From assembly GCA_018350325.1 (NCBI GenBank), contig JAEVLN010000010.1, positions 1,922,001-1,986,000 of the forward strand: a DNA stretch of 64,000 bases, in the 5' to 3' direction. Position 1 is the stretch's first letter, and every line of letters begins with the position of its first letter. The position numbers were made by a program, and so were the translations under genes. This DNA is from Globodera rostochiensis (lineage: Eukaryota; Nematoda; Chromadorea; Rhabditida; Heteroderidae). Below the pieces are notes generated by a model, which was not told the origin of the DNA, searched no databases, and saw only the letters and a list, made by a program, of their open reading frames with translations. Shown here piece by piece: positions 1-11,729 of this stretch.

Positions 1-97
1 AGGCCGGTTTTACGACCCCCGGTTTTCGGTTTCGGTTTTTGGGTCAAAAAAGCCGGTTTTCGGTTTCGGTTCGGTTAACCGACCGCCAACAACTCTA
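1..97. mobile_element. Right end of a hAT-like MITE rich in CGGTTTCGG words
   Basis: The window opens inside an element made of CGGTTT/CGGTTAACC words. Read from its right end inward it begins TAGAGTTGTTGGCGGTCGG, a hAT-type terminus. The flank GGTAATGTGAAAAAT recurs at about 9459 without the element, so that locus acts as a paralogous empty site. The left end lies outside the window. Confidence 0.6.
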
Positions 98-177
98 GGT
101 AATGTGAAAAATTTTCAATTTCAGCCCCCTTAAATTGGAATATTTTTGCCCTAAATCGTCGCAGGTCTCTCTCTCTC

Positions 178-500
178 TCTGTTTCCACACATGACGAATA
201 GAAAACGTGGACCAACGCTTTCTATTGATTCATGTGTGTGTGTGTGTGTGTGTATAATTATAGGCCATGGATTTGTATAATGTATAGAAGGATTTTCTCA
301 TGCATAAATTTTTCTTTTTACAATGTGTTTATGAATTTGGCCATTTCCAACGTACTATAATCGGGCCAGTTTTGGCAACGAAAAATATTGCCAAAAGCAT
401 TTTACTATATTGATTGCTTTTCAAATTTATAAAATTATATATATACTTTACTATTTTTATTTTATAAAAAAATTCTTAAAATGTATTAACAGAGATGCCA
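178..500 (+). repeat. Dispersed repeat family A, copy 1
   Basis: This copy runs from a CTCTCTCTGTTTCCACAC-like start, through a segment with GGCCATGGATTTGTATAATG and GGCCATTTCCAACG, to GAGATGCCAACTAAGG. Other copies lie near 1506, 4350, 4970 (inverted) and 9520. No coding capacity is seen; a (TG)n tract varies between copies. Confidence 0.7.
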
Positions 501-1505
501 ACTAAGGTAGCGAACGGTCAGTTAAACTGAAAACGCACTGAAAAGGTCCCGGGTCTCTCCCATTCATAAAATTAAAAAAAGTACCAATTTTTTAAATTTT
601 GATTCAAAATCTCTTATTGCCGGTCTCTATTTGGTGTTGGAGAATGGATTAATAAAATTTTTTTGAAACGAATACTTAGAAATTATATTAAATATTCCGA
701 TTGGGTACGTTTTGGCGCTCACGGTTGGGCCTCACGTTTGGGCGCCCGGTATAAAGGTAGGCTAGTCAAAATTTTTGAAAAATTTGTAGTTTTTATTAAG
801 CAACATTTTTTAAAAGGATCAAGAAAATAAAAAAAAGATATTCAAAAAATAAATAAAACAAATAAAAAAATTATAAAAGAGGAATACGCTCGATATCTCT
901 CGCTACTTCCCCCTTCAACCCCGCCTTATAAAAAATATCAAACCTAAAGCCAAAACAAAAACTTACTAAAACAAATATCTATTAACCCCTAGTTTTCCTT
1001 GTACGCTAGCGCTTTCGACTTGCTGTGCAAAATTTTCCAATGTTGCTCATCGGAAATATAACCTGTGTGATTTAATAAAAATGTTCAGGTTGTTTCATAC
1101 TTTTCAAAAAAAATCCTGAACCAATTTTTTAAACAAATATCGTTCTTAAAAAAAATTCCGGTGATGCACTTGACCCCTTCCATTCTTAAAAAGTCAAAAT
1201 TACCGCATTTATGTATAAAATTTTGTTTTAAATCTCTTAACAAATTGAGTTAAAATTTCAAAATTTTCTCGGCGGCGCCCTGGTATGGATGGAAAACGAA
1301 GGATTCGAAAATTTGAACCTTATTGGCTATTTTATGCCAAACCAAAATATTTTTAACATGATTTTCTTGGAAAGTGGAAATTAACAAAAGCTTTGTCCTT
1401 AGAGGCCTCCGTCCTCGTTTTGTCCTTTTTTCGAACCCCTCTCCAAATTTGCTGAAAACATCATAGGTATATGAGGTAAGCTTAGGCCTAAGCCTAAGTT
1501 TGCCC
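501..1505. other. Gene-free repeat mosaic
   Basis: The stretch holds a segment (about 690-820) that recurs at 5660-5860 and in part at 11690. It also holds half of a GC hairpin motif at about 1268 (CTCGGCGGCGCC) and a segment shared with 11430-11560. No open frame of credible composition is present. Confidence 0.5.
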
Positions 1506-1875
1506 TAAATCACAGGTTTCTCTCTCTGTTTCCACACACAACGAAAAGAAAACGTGTACCAACGCTTTCTATTGATTCATGTAAATGTGTATAATGTATA
1601 GGCCATGGATTTGTATAATCATAGAAGCCAGGGATTTGTATAATGTATAGAAGCCATAGATTGTTTAATGAATAAAAGGATTGTCTCATGCATTCTTTTT
1701 ACAATGTGTTTATGAATTTGGCCATTTCCAACGCACTATAATCGGTCCAGTTTTGGCAATGAAAAATGGCGAATTGCCTAAAGCATTTTACTATATTGAT
1801 TGCTTTTCAAATTTATAAAATTATATATTATATTTACTAATTTTTTATTTTATAAAAAAATTCTTAAAATCTATT
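1506..1875 (+). repeat. Dispersed repeat family A, copy 2
   Basis: Same order of blocks as copy 1. An extra internal duplication of GGATTTGTATAATG is present. It ends at GGAGGTGCCAACTAAGG, directly followed by TAGGGCACGGTCGGTTAA, the same junction as at 4680 and (variant) 9860. Confidence 0.7.
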
Positions 1876-3098
1876 AACGGAGGTGCCAACTAAGGTAGGG
1901 CACGGTCGGTTAAACGAACTGAAACCTAGTTTTTTTGGCTCAAAAACCGAAACCGACGATGTATCTTTTACGATAAATCGAGAAGAGCGGTAATTCAGCC
2001 TTCCCTCCCCCCCCCCCGGGGGTTCTCCATAAAAATGTCCTTATTTGTAAATTTGTCCTTATTTGAGGCCTCCGACTTTATTTGTCCTTATTTCTCAAAT
2101 TTTGTAAAGATTTTCGTAATATTTTGGCCCAGTATTTAAAATGAAAAATTTCGAAGCAAATTTTTTAATTACCTATATTTAAATCCAGCCCAGTCACCAA
2201 CGAAAAATTGGGCGAAATTTTGTAGTTTTTTTGGTTCTAATTTTCTTAACAAACATTATTTCAAAAAATTTTAATTTTTTTCTTATTTCTACCCCCCCAA
2301 ATGTTGAAAAAAATTGTTGAGGTCGAGACATATGGTTAAAAACGCACATTTGATGCGAAAAAATAAAGATTTACTGCATTTTTGAACCTATGTTGTGCAC
2401 CAAGGCTGGGCAAAATCGGAAAATAAAATCCGGAAACCAAAATTCTGAGCCCCCAAAAATCCGAAAAGATTTCAAATCTAAAAAAATCAAATTCAGAAAT
2501 TTTTTAAAGGGAAATTTATGCATTATCGATAATAAAAAAACTGTCTAACTTTAATTGCCTCATCATCATTTTTTTAATAATTCTGCTTTATTTCTGGGGG
2601 GAGGGGTCGGCGGTGCCGAGGCGCCGCCGGGAAATTTTTTTTTTTGAAATCTTGACTCAAATATTAGGGATTTGCAAGCAAAATTTATAATTCATTCACA
2701 AAAATCAAAAAATTATTGTCCGTTAAGGGGTTTGACGGTGCCGACCGGTGCGAACGAGCGTGTAATTACATAAAATGTTTCCTAAAAAGGATTTTGGCGT
2801 CGATTTTGAGATTCACTTTCTACTATCGATTCAAAATTCTGTTCAACACAAAATCTTTAAAATTGCAGAATTGCTAAGCAATGATTAAGCTCCTAAAAAA
2901 ACATAAAACTGGGTCTGATCAGCCGCAAATTTTCCGAGATTGAATTGGAGTTTTTAAAGCGGCCAACATGCATTTTTAATTCCATATTGCGACGGATACA
3001 CGCAGACATTACGGGAAAGAAAAACAATCATTGAAATAAATTTTTTTTTACGGATCAAAAGCCTCTCCAAATCTCTTCAATCCATAAGGACATCAAAT
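1876..3098. other. Gene-free repeat mosaic
   Basis: CGGTTAA-type words start at about 1893. A fragment matching 4690-4870 follows, then low-complexity AT-rich DNA. A GC hairpin lies at 2607-2630 and a half copy near 2735. No gene is supported. Confidence 0.5.
2607..2630. repeat. GC-rich hairpin motif
   Basis: TCGGCGGTGCC and GGCGCCGCCGG form near-complementary arms around a 2-nt spacer, preceded by a G run. Similar motifs occur at 8628, 44204, 51967 and 61995. Confidence 0.7.
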
Positions 3099-4290
3099 TC
3101 ACAAATAAATGGTTAAGAGCTCATCGATCTTTTGTCGGCATTTTGGACATTCCTTTTTAATTATTTTCTCTGAACATATACGGCATGCGCAAATATGTCC
3201 ACAAGGCAAGAGGGCAATTTCGGGCTAAAATCAAAAAACACCATTTAAATATATGAACAAAATACACTAATAAAATTATATAATTCTATATGAAAATCGA
3301 AAATTTACAAAAAATTAAAACTGTCGAATAAAAACAGAAACAGCTTACACGTTCCTGTATTACACAACAAACAACACATTCGTAATTAGATTCGGTTCGA
3401 GGAGAAGGTCGGAGTGTTTGTGCCGTGGCCATTGTAGAAGATTCGGTTTGTCCGGTGGTTGAACTGCTTGCACCAGATGGAATGCGCGATGATGATACAA
3501 TTGTTCTTGTTGATAATACCGGGGCATCATTTTCAATGCGTTCTTGTGAAATAGGTCGGACGGTTTTATGATTCATGTTAATGTTGAACGCGTCGTTTTG
3601 AAGCAGGAATTCTCTTGGCACATTAATATATGTCTATTAAGAGGGCATAAGTTTATTAATAAAAAATTTAAAAATATAAATTATAATTAGTTTTCTTCTT
3701 ACTGTTTCATGCTCAGCATTGTGTATAGCTAGCCCAATTCTGCCTTGCCCGCAGAATGCCAACATTTCAATTTCATAAATTGTAATATTAATTCGATTTT
3801 GTCCATTCAATTGGATGCCGCTTCCAATTAGATAATAGATAAACGCGCCGTCTTCATGCTTATAAAAACAAACAAGTTCCAATTCATAATCCACCAATGG
3901 ACGTTGGGAAACCCCAAAATTTGAGGACGATTATTGAAATAAAATTGTTTGGGTGCCGACGGCAAAATGTTAAATCCGAGCACAACGGCGGATCTTCGTG
4001 CAGAAAGTTCAGCCTTCGGAATCTCAAATTGCGCCTAAATAACAAAAAAATTGAAAAATATGTAAGCCAAAGCTTAGATTATTCTTTGGTCCATTATTTA
4101 GTGGGCTAACCGAATCAGATGGACGATCAAGATTCGTTATTAGAACTTTCACTGTTGAGTTGTGATGGTCGTCACATCTGCTTAAATCGGTGTCAATGTC
4201 AACATATCCGGCCGTCCCATATTCTCTAAAGGATAAAGCATGCTTTGCCGTTCCAATTATTATCGGACGATTACTGTTGTGGCAAATGAT
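3099..4290 (-). pseudogene. Broken copy of the secreted D1-D2 family with a C-terminal RING finger
   Basis: Read on the minus strand, this copy holds part of domain D1 (about 4290-4110), a D2 exon (4034-3703), a linker exon (3633-3349, 95 codons) and a RING exon (3224-3099, 42 codons with stop). Splice acceptors (TTTAG, TTAATAG, TTTTAG) and donors (GTAAG) bound the last three. The RING residues seen are CVVC, then PCGHICACRIC and KECPKC, as in a C3HC4 RING of an E3 ubiquitin ligase. Two lesions mark it as broken. D1 is cut off at its 5' side where a dispersed repeat begins, so no signal peptide remains. The D2 exon is 332 nt against 333 nt in the intact copy, a 1-nt deletion that shifts the frame. 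A non-secreted product from a later start cannot be excluded. Confidence 0.7.
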
Positions 4291-4349
4291 TTTGGGAAGA
4301 AAAAGAAAATTGAAATAATTTTACTAAAATAACCGTCCTATTTACCTTA

Positions 4350-4690
4350 AAGATAGACGAAAAGAAAACGTGAACCAACGCTTTATTGATTCATATGTGT
4401 GTGTGTATAATTATAGGCCATGGATTTGTATAATGTATAGAAGCCATAGATTTGTATAAGGTATAGAAGGATTCTCTCATGCATAAATTTTCTTTTTACA
4501 ATGTGTTTATGAATTTTGCCATTTCCAACGCACTATAATCGGCCCAGTTTTGGCAACGAAAAATATTGCCGAAAGCATTTACTATATTGATTGCTTTTCA
4601 AATTTATAAAATTATATATATACTTTACTATTTTTATTTTATAAAAAACTCTTAAAATTTATTAACGGAGATGCCAACTAAGGTAGGGCA
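4350..4690 (+). repeat. Dispersed repeat family A, copy 3 (left arm of an inverted pair)
   Basis: It matches copies 1 and 2. Together with the inverted copy at 4970-5215 it makes a roughly 850-bp inverted repeat with a spacer of about 280 bp. Confidence 0.7.
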
Positions 4691-4969
4691 CGGTCGGTTA
4701 AACGAACTGAAACCCGGCATTTTTGGCTCAAAAACCGAAACCGACGATCTATCTTTTATGATAAATCGAGAAGAGCGGTAATTCAGCCTTTCCCCCCGGG
4801 GGTTCTTCAAAAAAATGTCCTTATTTGTAAGATTTGTTTTTCAAAAAGTCCCGGCCCCGTGCTTTTGACCCAATATTCAAAATGAGAAAAAATCAAATTT
4901 TTTAATTATAGTTAAATCCAGGCCCCTTCCAAACGAAAAATTGGGCGAAATTCGGCAGTTTTTTTGGGC

Positions 4970-5215
4970 CAAAACTCGTCCGATTATAGTGCGTTGGAAA
5001 TGGCCAAATTCATAAACACATTGTAAAAAGAGAAATTTATGCATGAGAGAATCCTTTGATACATTATTAAAATCTATAGCTTCTATACATTATACAAATC
5101 CATGGCCTATAATTATACACATACACATGAATCAATAGAAAGCGTTGGTCCACGTTTTTTTTTCGTCATGTGTGGAAACAGAGAGAGAGAGGAGACCTGT
5201 GATTTAGGGCAAACT
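4970..5215 (-). repeat. Dispersed repeat family A, copy 4 (inverted)
   Basis: Minus-strand copy. AGAGAGAGGAGACC at its right end is the reverse of the CTCTCTCT start seen in the other copies. It is followed by TTAGGCTTAAGCCTAAGCC, a telomere-like word also seen at about 1485. Confidence 0.7.
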
Positions 5216-6045
5216 TAGGCTTAAGCCTAAGCCTAACGAACCCCAAGCCTATTAAAGCGAGTTTGGATGAGTGATAATGAAAAAAATTTTTTAAAAATCA
5301 TTCCGCTGGCAGCATTCTCAAATTTTCTTTTTTGAAAATTCCTTAACAAAAATGCTAAACCCATAATGACTTCCTTTCTCAACTTGCTCAAAATGGTTAA
5401 AAGTAATGTGAACATAAATATGCTAGCTAATTATTGTTCAAACAATTTCCCATAAATTAAATGCTTAAAAAATCGGCACGTTTTTGCCACGGTTTAAACT
5501 TGTGTGCTATGTTTTTGGATTTTGCCGATAACATTCCTGGTTGAAATTTATATACAAATTATTCAGGATTTTTTTTGTAAAAGCTGAAAGACCTGATCAT
5601 TTTTATATTTCCGATGAGCAACACTGGAAACTTTTGCAGAGCAAGTCGAATATTTGGGAGTCGTTCATTCGGGCGCTCACGGTTGGGCGCCGGGGCTTTT
5701 TAAACTTTTTTTTCCAAAAAATTGTAAAGCCTTTATATGTTAGCCTTAAAAAATGTTGCTTAATAAAAACTTTACAAAATTTTTCAAAAATTTTGACTAG
5801 CCTACCTTTATACCGGACGCCCAACCGTGAGCGCAAAACGTACCCAATCGGAATAAAATCAAGGAAATTTTTTAAAATTAATAAAAGTAAAATAATTTGA
5901 ATTGCTGGAACTGAACACCCAAATCGCTTATACGGTATAAGGTGATGGATAACGCCGGAGGGGGCAATTGGATGTGTAAATTGTGTGAAATATGGAGAGC
6001 CCCGGGGGGGGGGAAGACTAAAGCACCGCTCTTCTCGATTTATCG
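5216..6045. other. Gene-free stretch with a palindromic repeat
   Basis: At about 5660-5850 a GGGCGCTCACGGTTGGGCG word is mirrored by CGCCCAACCGTGAGCGC, so the segment folds back on itself. The open frames here are by-products of that palindrome. A short direct match to 12470-12600 lies at 5960-6110. Confidence 0.5.
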
Positions 6046-8218
6046 TCAAAGATACATCGTCTTCATCTTCGGTTCAATTTCCTCGACCATTTTCAGTGCG
6101 TCGTTGTGAATAGGTTGAACAGTTTTATTGCTCATGTTAATTTTGAAAGCGCCGTTTTGAAGAAAGAATTGTTTTGTCACATTAATATATGTCTATTAAG
6201 ATGGCATAAAGTTTATTAATAAAAAATTAAAAATATAAATTATAATTTTTTCTTACTGTTTCATTCTCAGCATTTTTTTGTATAGCTAGCCCAATTTTGC
6301 CTTCCTCGCAGAATGCTAACCGTTCTATTTCATAAATTGGCATATTAATGCCATTTTGTCCATTGAATTGGATGCCGCTTCCAATTAGATAATATTGTTT
6401 TGTGCCGTCTGCATGCCTATATTTACACTCAATTTGCAACTCATAATCCACCAATGGACGTTGGGAAACACCAAAATTTGTGGGCGATTGTTGGAAATAA
6501 AATTGTTTGTATGTACGCGGCTCAATGTTGAATGCTAGCACAACGGCGGATCTTCGTGCAGAAAGTCCAGCCTTCGGAATCTCAAATATCGACTAAATAA
6601 CAAAAAACTGAAAAATGTGTAAGGCAAAGCTTAGATTATTCTTTGGTCTATTATTTAGTGGACAAACCGAGTCAGATGGATCATCAAGATTCGTTATTCG
6701 AACTTTCACTGGCCCGGGTTTGCGGGAAACACCCCTCTCCCCAAATGGTTCCGTTCCCTCCCCGTTCAACACCGTTCCCTTCCGCCACCCCCAACTCTGC
6801 CTGGCCGTCGGACTTAATATCCAGTAAGTTCAATTTTGAATTCGGGCATTGGGGGCAATTTTTTCTTTTGAAATTTTCTGAAAATTCTTCCGATTTTGCA
6901 GAATCCTATTAAAAACCCACAATTGTTTTGGATTATAATTAGGATTTAAATCTAATTATTCGCTTCCTAACATATTCAACTTGAGCCATGTTCCTTTCAA
7001 TCGGCATCATTTGTGAGGTGAAAATTTGAATTTTAAAAATAAAAAAATAAAAAATGCATAAGCCAAAGCTTAGAAATACGGTTTCTTTAGTGGACAAACC
7101 GAATCATTTAGATGATCATTAAGATTCGTTATTCGAACTTTCACTGTTGAGTCGTCACATCTGCTTAAAACTGTGCGAATGTTAACATATCCAGCTGTCC
7201 CATATTCTCCAAAGGATAAAGCATGAGTTGCCTGTCCAATTGTTATCCGAAGATTATGGCGAAGGCAACTGATTTCAGCTTTATATCGCAGATTGGACGG
7301 TTTGACCCATATTTTTATTGCCTCCACAATGTGCAAAGCGGCGGCTAATAATAAAAGTGCGTCGTTGTGAATAGGTTGAACGGTTTCATTGCTCATGTTA
7401 ATGTTGAAAGCGTCGTTTTGAAGAAGGAATTCTCTTGTCACATTTATAAATGTCGTCTATTAAGAAAGCAGTTTATTAATAAAAAATTTAAAAATATAAA
7501 TTTTAATTAGTTTTTTTTTCTTACAGTTTCATGCTCAGCATTGTGTATAGCTAGCCCAATTCTGTCTTCCTCGCAGAATGCCAACATTTCAATTTCATAA
7601 ATTGGCATATTAATGCCATTTTGTCCATTGAATTGGATGCCGCTTCCAATTAGATAATGAGTCAACGCGCCGTCTGCATGCCTATATTTACACTCAATTT
7701 GCAACTCATAATCCACCAATGGACGTTGGGAAACCCCAAAATTTGTGGACGAATGTTGGAAATAAAATTGTTTGTATGCACGCGGCTCAATGTTGAATGC
7801 TAGCACAACGGCGGATCTTCGTGCAGAAAGTTCAGCCTTCGGGATCTCAAATTCCATCTTAAATTTAAAAAAAACAAGTTTAAAAATTAATGAATCATGT
7901 ATTCTTTGGTCCATTATTTAGTGGGCTAACCGAATCAGATGGACGATCAAGATTCGTTATTAGAACTTTCACTGTTGAGTTGTGATGATCGTCACATCTG
8001 CTTAAATCTGTGCGAATGTCAACACATCCAGTCGCCACCCGTGCACCAAAGAATGCCGACTCATGCTTTGCCGTTCCAATTGTTATCGACCGTTTACGTT
8101 GAAGGCAACTGATTTCAGCTTTATATCTCAGATTGGACGGTTTTACCCCTATTTGTATTGCCTCCACAATTTGCAAAACGGCGGTTAATAATAAAAGAAT
8201 GGAGAAGAAATTAAACAT
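6046..8218 (-). CDS. Secreted two-module protein, chimeric D1-D2-D1-D2 gene
   Basis: Five minus-strand exons join in frame, all at phase 0: 8218-7931, 7857-7525, 7456-7100, 6592-6257 and 6192-6046 (stop), giving 486 residues. Residues 1-20 (MFNFFSILLLL then AVLQIVEA) form a clear signal peptide. D1 is about 21-96 and D2 about 97-207. The third exon begins like the linker exon of sister copies (INVTREFLLQNDAF) but runs without a break, after HNDA, into a remnant signal-peptide core (LLLLAAALHIVEA) and a second D1. A second D2 follows, then a short tail. Sister copies at 3.1 and 16.3 kb carry a RING finger after the linker; this gene ends without one. Donors for D1 exons are GTTAGC and GTTTGT. 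An ATG 15 nt upstream (8233) is an alternative start. I do not recognise D1 or D2. The exon model is an inference from frame and splice sites. Confidence 0.6.
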
Positions 8219-8326
8219 TCTAAAAAATTTCAATTATGTTTAAGCATTTGAAAGTGCAAATGTTGGTTGAATATTTAAAGAATTAATTGGTTTATAATCA
8301 AATTATTTTATAACATCCTTTGGGGG
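8219..8326 (-). promoter_or_regulatory. Short 5' region of the secreted two-module gene
   Basis: The block TTTAAGCATTTGAAAG...TTGGTTGAATATTTAAAGAATTA is also found upstream of the related fragments at about 13740 and (inverted) 11230. It therefore moved with the gene copies. No specific binding site is claimed. Confidence 0.4.
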
Positions 8327-8627
8327 CAGGGCTGCACGAAAACATGATTTTTCCTTTTCGAAAACGAAAACGAAACGAAAAAAATTTTTTAGGACGAAAC
8401 CGAAACACGAAACGAAATTTTTTTTTTTTCATTTACGAAAACGAAACCGAAACGAAAAAAAATTCTAGGACGAAAACGAAACACGAAAACGAAAAAATAT
8501 ACGTTTTCGTACGAAACGAAAACGAAAAACACGAAAATTTTTAAATCAAATTTAATCATAGAACCATAAAATGCCATATTTTTGACCCGATGCCATAGAG
8601 TTGGCACCTCTGTAAATACAGGGGGAG

Positions 8628-8653
8628 TCGGCGGTGCCGATAGGCGCCGCCGA
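8628..8653. repeat. GC-rich hairpin motif inside a MITE
   Basis: TCGGCGGTGCC, loop GATA, GGCGCCGCCGA: 11-bp arms with one G-T type mismatch, preceded by GGGGGA. Confidence 0.75.
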
Positions 8654-8829
8654 GAAATTTTTTAAATTTGATCGGTTTTTGATATGAAAATTGATCCAAA
8701 AATTCATAATTTTTATTTGGGTTTGAATGAAAATTAAGAAAAAAGACTAGATTTGTGTAAGTTATAAAGGAAAGTTCGAAATATTTATTTTTAAAAATGT
8801 AAAATAATTTTAAAAGATTCATAAAAGAG

Positions 8830-8905
8830 AGTCGCAGGTCCGGAGAATCGAACCTGACAAATATAACACGAATGAGCTCAACACTAACCACTACACCACA
8901 ATGTA
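8830..8905 (-). repeat. tRNA-like (SINE or tRNA relic) sequence
   Basis: On the minus strand TGGTGTAGTGGTTAG matches a pol III A box/D arm. GGTTCGATTCTCC about 40 nt later matches a B box/T arm. I could not fold a full cloverleaf with matched acceptor ends, so it is called tRNA-like only. Confidence 0.5.
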
Positions 8906-9175
8906 TTGTGGTGTCCAACACACTAGATTATCTCTCATAAAATTAAAAATATCTCCAAAAGTCCATTCTTTAGTAGTGCACTTTTTTTCGATTTTTTCGT
9001 AAATTTTTTCATTTTCGAAAACGAAAACGAAACGAAAAATCCTATTTTTCATTTACGAAAACGAAACCGAAACGAAAAAAAATTCTAGGACGAAAACGAA
9101 ACACGAAAACGAAACCCAAAAAACCACGAAAACGACGAAAAACACGAAAACGAAACGAAATTTCGTGCAGCCCTG

Positions 9176-11310
9176 TTTGGGGGATTAGGTATTAATTATT
9201 TGGAAGCGGAGTTCAGCAATACAATTTTTCCAATTCTGAAATTGAATTTTTGGCATTCTGGACAATTTATCACATGGCATTTGCCATTTAAAAAAACAAT
9301 TGGGCTCTCGGATTGGGATAAATAAATGTTAAGGAATTTTACCGATTAGAGAAAATATTGAATTCCAATTTTTAAATATTGGGAAGAATAAGAAAATTGA
9401 AATTTAATTTTACTAAAATAACCATCCTATTTACCTTAAAGATTAAAATTATCAAATATAGGTAATGTGAAAAATCTTCAATTTCAGCCCCCTTAAATTG
9501 GAATATTTTTGCCCTAAATCACAAGTCTCTCTCTCTCTCTCTCTGTTTCCACAAATGACGAATAGAAAACGTGGACCAACGCTTTCTATTGATTCATGTA
9601 TGTATAATTATAGGCCATGGATTTGTATAATGTATAGAAGCTATAGATTTTAATAATGTATCGAAGGATTCTCTCATGCATAAATTTTTCTTTTTGGCCA
9701 TTGCCAACGCATTATAATCGGTCCAGTTTTGGCAAGAAAAAATTGCGCATTGCCTAAAAGCATTTTACTATATTGATTGCTCTCCAAAAAAATATATATT
9801 ATACTTTACTAATTTTTTATAAAAAAATTCTTAAAATCTATTAACGGAGGTGCCAACTAGGGTAGTGCACGGTCGGTTAACCCAACTGAAACCCGACTTT
9901 TTTGGCCAACCGTTTTTTGGCCACAAAACCAAAACCAAATACCGTTTTTTTGACCTAAACCCAAAACCGAAAGCCGGCTTTTTTAATAATTGTGATTCTT
10001 TGAAATAAAAAAAATTCGAAGATTAGAGTCTCGGTGTTGAGTTACACAAGTGAAGTACCCAAAGAATGGGATTTTTAGCAATTACTCGGCATCGCCGACC
10101 CCTTCCTTCCTCCGCCCCCAACCTAAATAAAATTATCAAATATAAATATGAAAAAATCTTCAATTTTTGCCACTTTAAACGAAATTTTTTTGCCATAAAT
10201 CTACTCTTACAAATAAGGACATTTAAAATTTATAAGATTGGCACCCCTCAAATAAGGAAAGTCTTATAAATAAGGGCAGAAGGTAGGGCACGGTCGGTTA
10301 ACCGAATAGAGCACTAGGGTACCGAAACCGAAAACGCACTGAAATGGTCAAGGAAATTGAACCAAACAGCCTTTCCCCCGAGGGTTCTCCATATTTAAAA
10401 TTTTACACATCCATCACTTCAATTTATTTTACTCTTATTTTTTTATTTCAAAAAATTTTCTGTGATTTTCAGATATTATTTTATTACTTTTTAGGGTGAG
10501 GGGGTCCTTTTGTTTTGCAACATTCCTAATTTTTGACCAATTTTCTTAACAAATCTTATTGTTTTTTTAGACCCCTTGGTTAAGAATCCTTATTTAAGAA
10601 TTTATTATATATATTAAAATTTAAGCTGGAATTGGTTAAATTGTAATTTGGAACAATGGAAAAAATGTCAGAAAATTATTCCGTCGGTGCCTAAGCGCCA
10701 TCGTTATATAATTTAAAACTACAATCATTAAAAAAAAGCACTCATCTAATTAGATCTTAAATATATTTTTTTAAATGATAAAATTAGTAAAGCAAAATCT
10801 TTTTTTGGTGGACCGCCGAGCCGTGCCAAAAAGAGAAAAAAAAACGTCTTTATTAAGTCCGGACAAATAAAAAACATCCAACCGGGTTCTGACTATCCGA
10901 ATAAATGTGATAAATTGTCGACATAATATTTTGCTGCAGAATGCCAACAATTCAATTTCAAAATTGGAAATTTATTATTGCACTCCGCTTCCAAAAAAAT
11001 TAATACCTAATCGACGTTGGTAAACTAAAAAATTTTGACAAAGAAAAACGATGATTTATCATTTATTATATATTAATATATACTAAAAATTTTTTTCTTC
11101 TATAATACATAAAAGGATAACTTGGCAGGAAAAAACAAACTTTAATTTTCAAATATAAAATCACTCTCAAACATTTGCTATTTTACATTTTTTTACCCAA
11201 CATTAACATAATTCTTTAAATTCTTGTAAATGGTTGAATCAATTAATCTTTAAATATTCAACCCTAATTTGCAAGGCTCTTTCAATGCTTAAACATAATT
11301 GAAATTATTT
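9176..11310. other. Gene-free repeat mosaic
   Basis: The stretch contains a family A repeat copy (about 9520-9850), CGGTTAACC-type hAT-like words at 9860-9980 and 10283-10350, and a degenerate GC hairpin at about 10683. A decayed fragment of a D2 exon (minus, about 10935-11030) is also present. No intact gene is seen. Confidence 0.5.
9520..9850 (+). repeat. Dispersed repeat family A, copy 5
   Basis: A shortened copy: it begins with the CT run and ends at GGAGGTGCCAACTAGGG. The internal ACAATGTGTTTATGAATTT block is deleted. Confidence 0.65.
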
Positions 11311-11313
11311 AGA

Positions 11314-11466
11314 ATGTTTAATTTCTTCTCCATTCTTTTATTATTAATTGCCGTTTTGCAAATTGTGGAGGCAATACAAATTTGGGTAAAACCGTCCGAT
11401 CTGCGATATACCGCTAAAATCAGTTGCCTCAACTATGGATGGATTACGAAGGATTCGAAAATTTAA
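11314..11466 (+). pseudogene. Signal-peptide fragment of the D1-D2 family
   Basis: A start codon at 11314 opens MFNFFSILLLL then AVLQIVEAIQIWVKPSDLRY, close to the first exon of the gene at 6046-8218 but on the opposite strand. After about 40 residues the match stops. The frame runs into a dispersed repeat also seen at about 1283 and ends at 11466. It is a truncated copy. Confidence 0.65.
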
Positions 11467-11729
11467 ACTTATTTCGAAATTTTATGCCAAACCATAAATA
11501 TTTTTAAAATGATTTTTGGAAAGTGGAAATTCACAAAAGCGTCCTTGTTTTGTCCTTTTTTTTTAACCCCCTCTCCAAATTGAAAACATCATATATGAGG
11601 ATGTCACGGATTTTTTGAAATCCGTAATTTTGATCCGTGAAAGGTGTTGGAGTATGGATTAATTTACGAAACGAATACTTGGAAATTTAAATATTCCGAT
11701 TGGGTACGTTTTGGCGCACACGGTTGGGG

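Larger units (their letters stand above)
8327..9175. mobile_element. hAT-like MITE, 849 bp, with CGAAAACGAAA arms
   Basis: The terminal inverted repeat CAGGGCTGCACGAAA is matched at the right end by TTTCGTGCAGCCCTG. A perfect 8-bp target duplication TTTGGGGG lies at 8319-8326 and 9176-9183. Both subterminal zones are runs of CGAAAACGAAA words. The centre holds a GC hairpin (8628) and a tRNA-like minus-strand sequence (8830-8905). No transposase is encoded. Eight-bp duplications and a CAGGG terminus are typical of the hAT superfamily. Confidence 0.88.

Noticed and set aside
5541..6049. Overlapping 119- and 148-residue frames on opposite strands
   Set aside because: They span a palindromic repeat. 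No splice context or motif is present.
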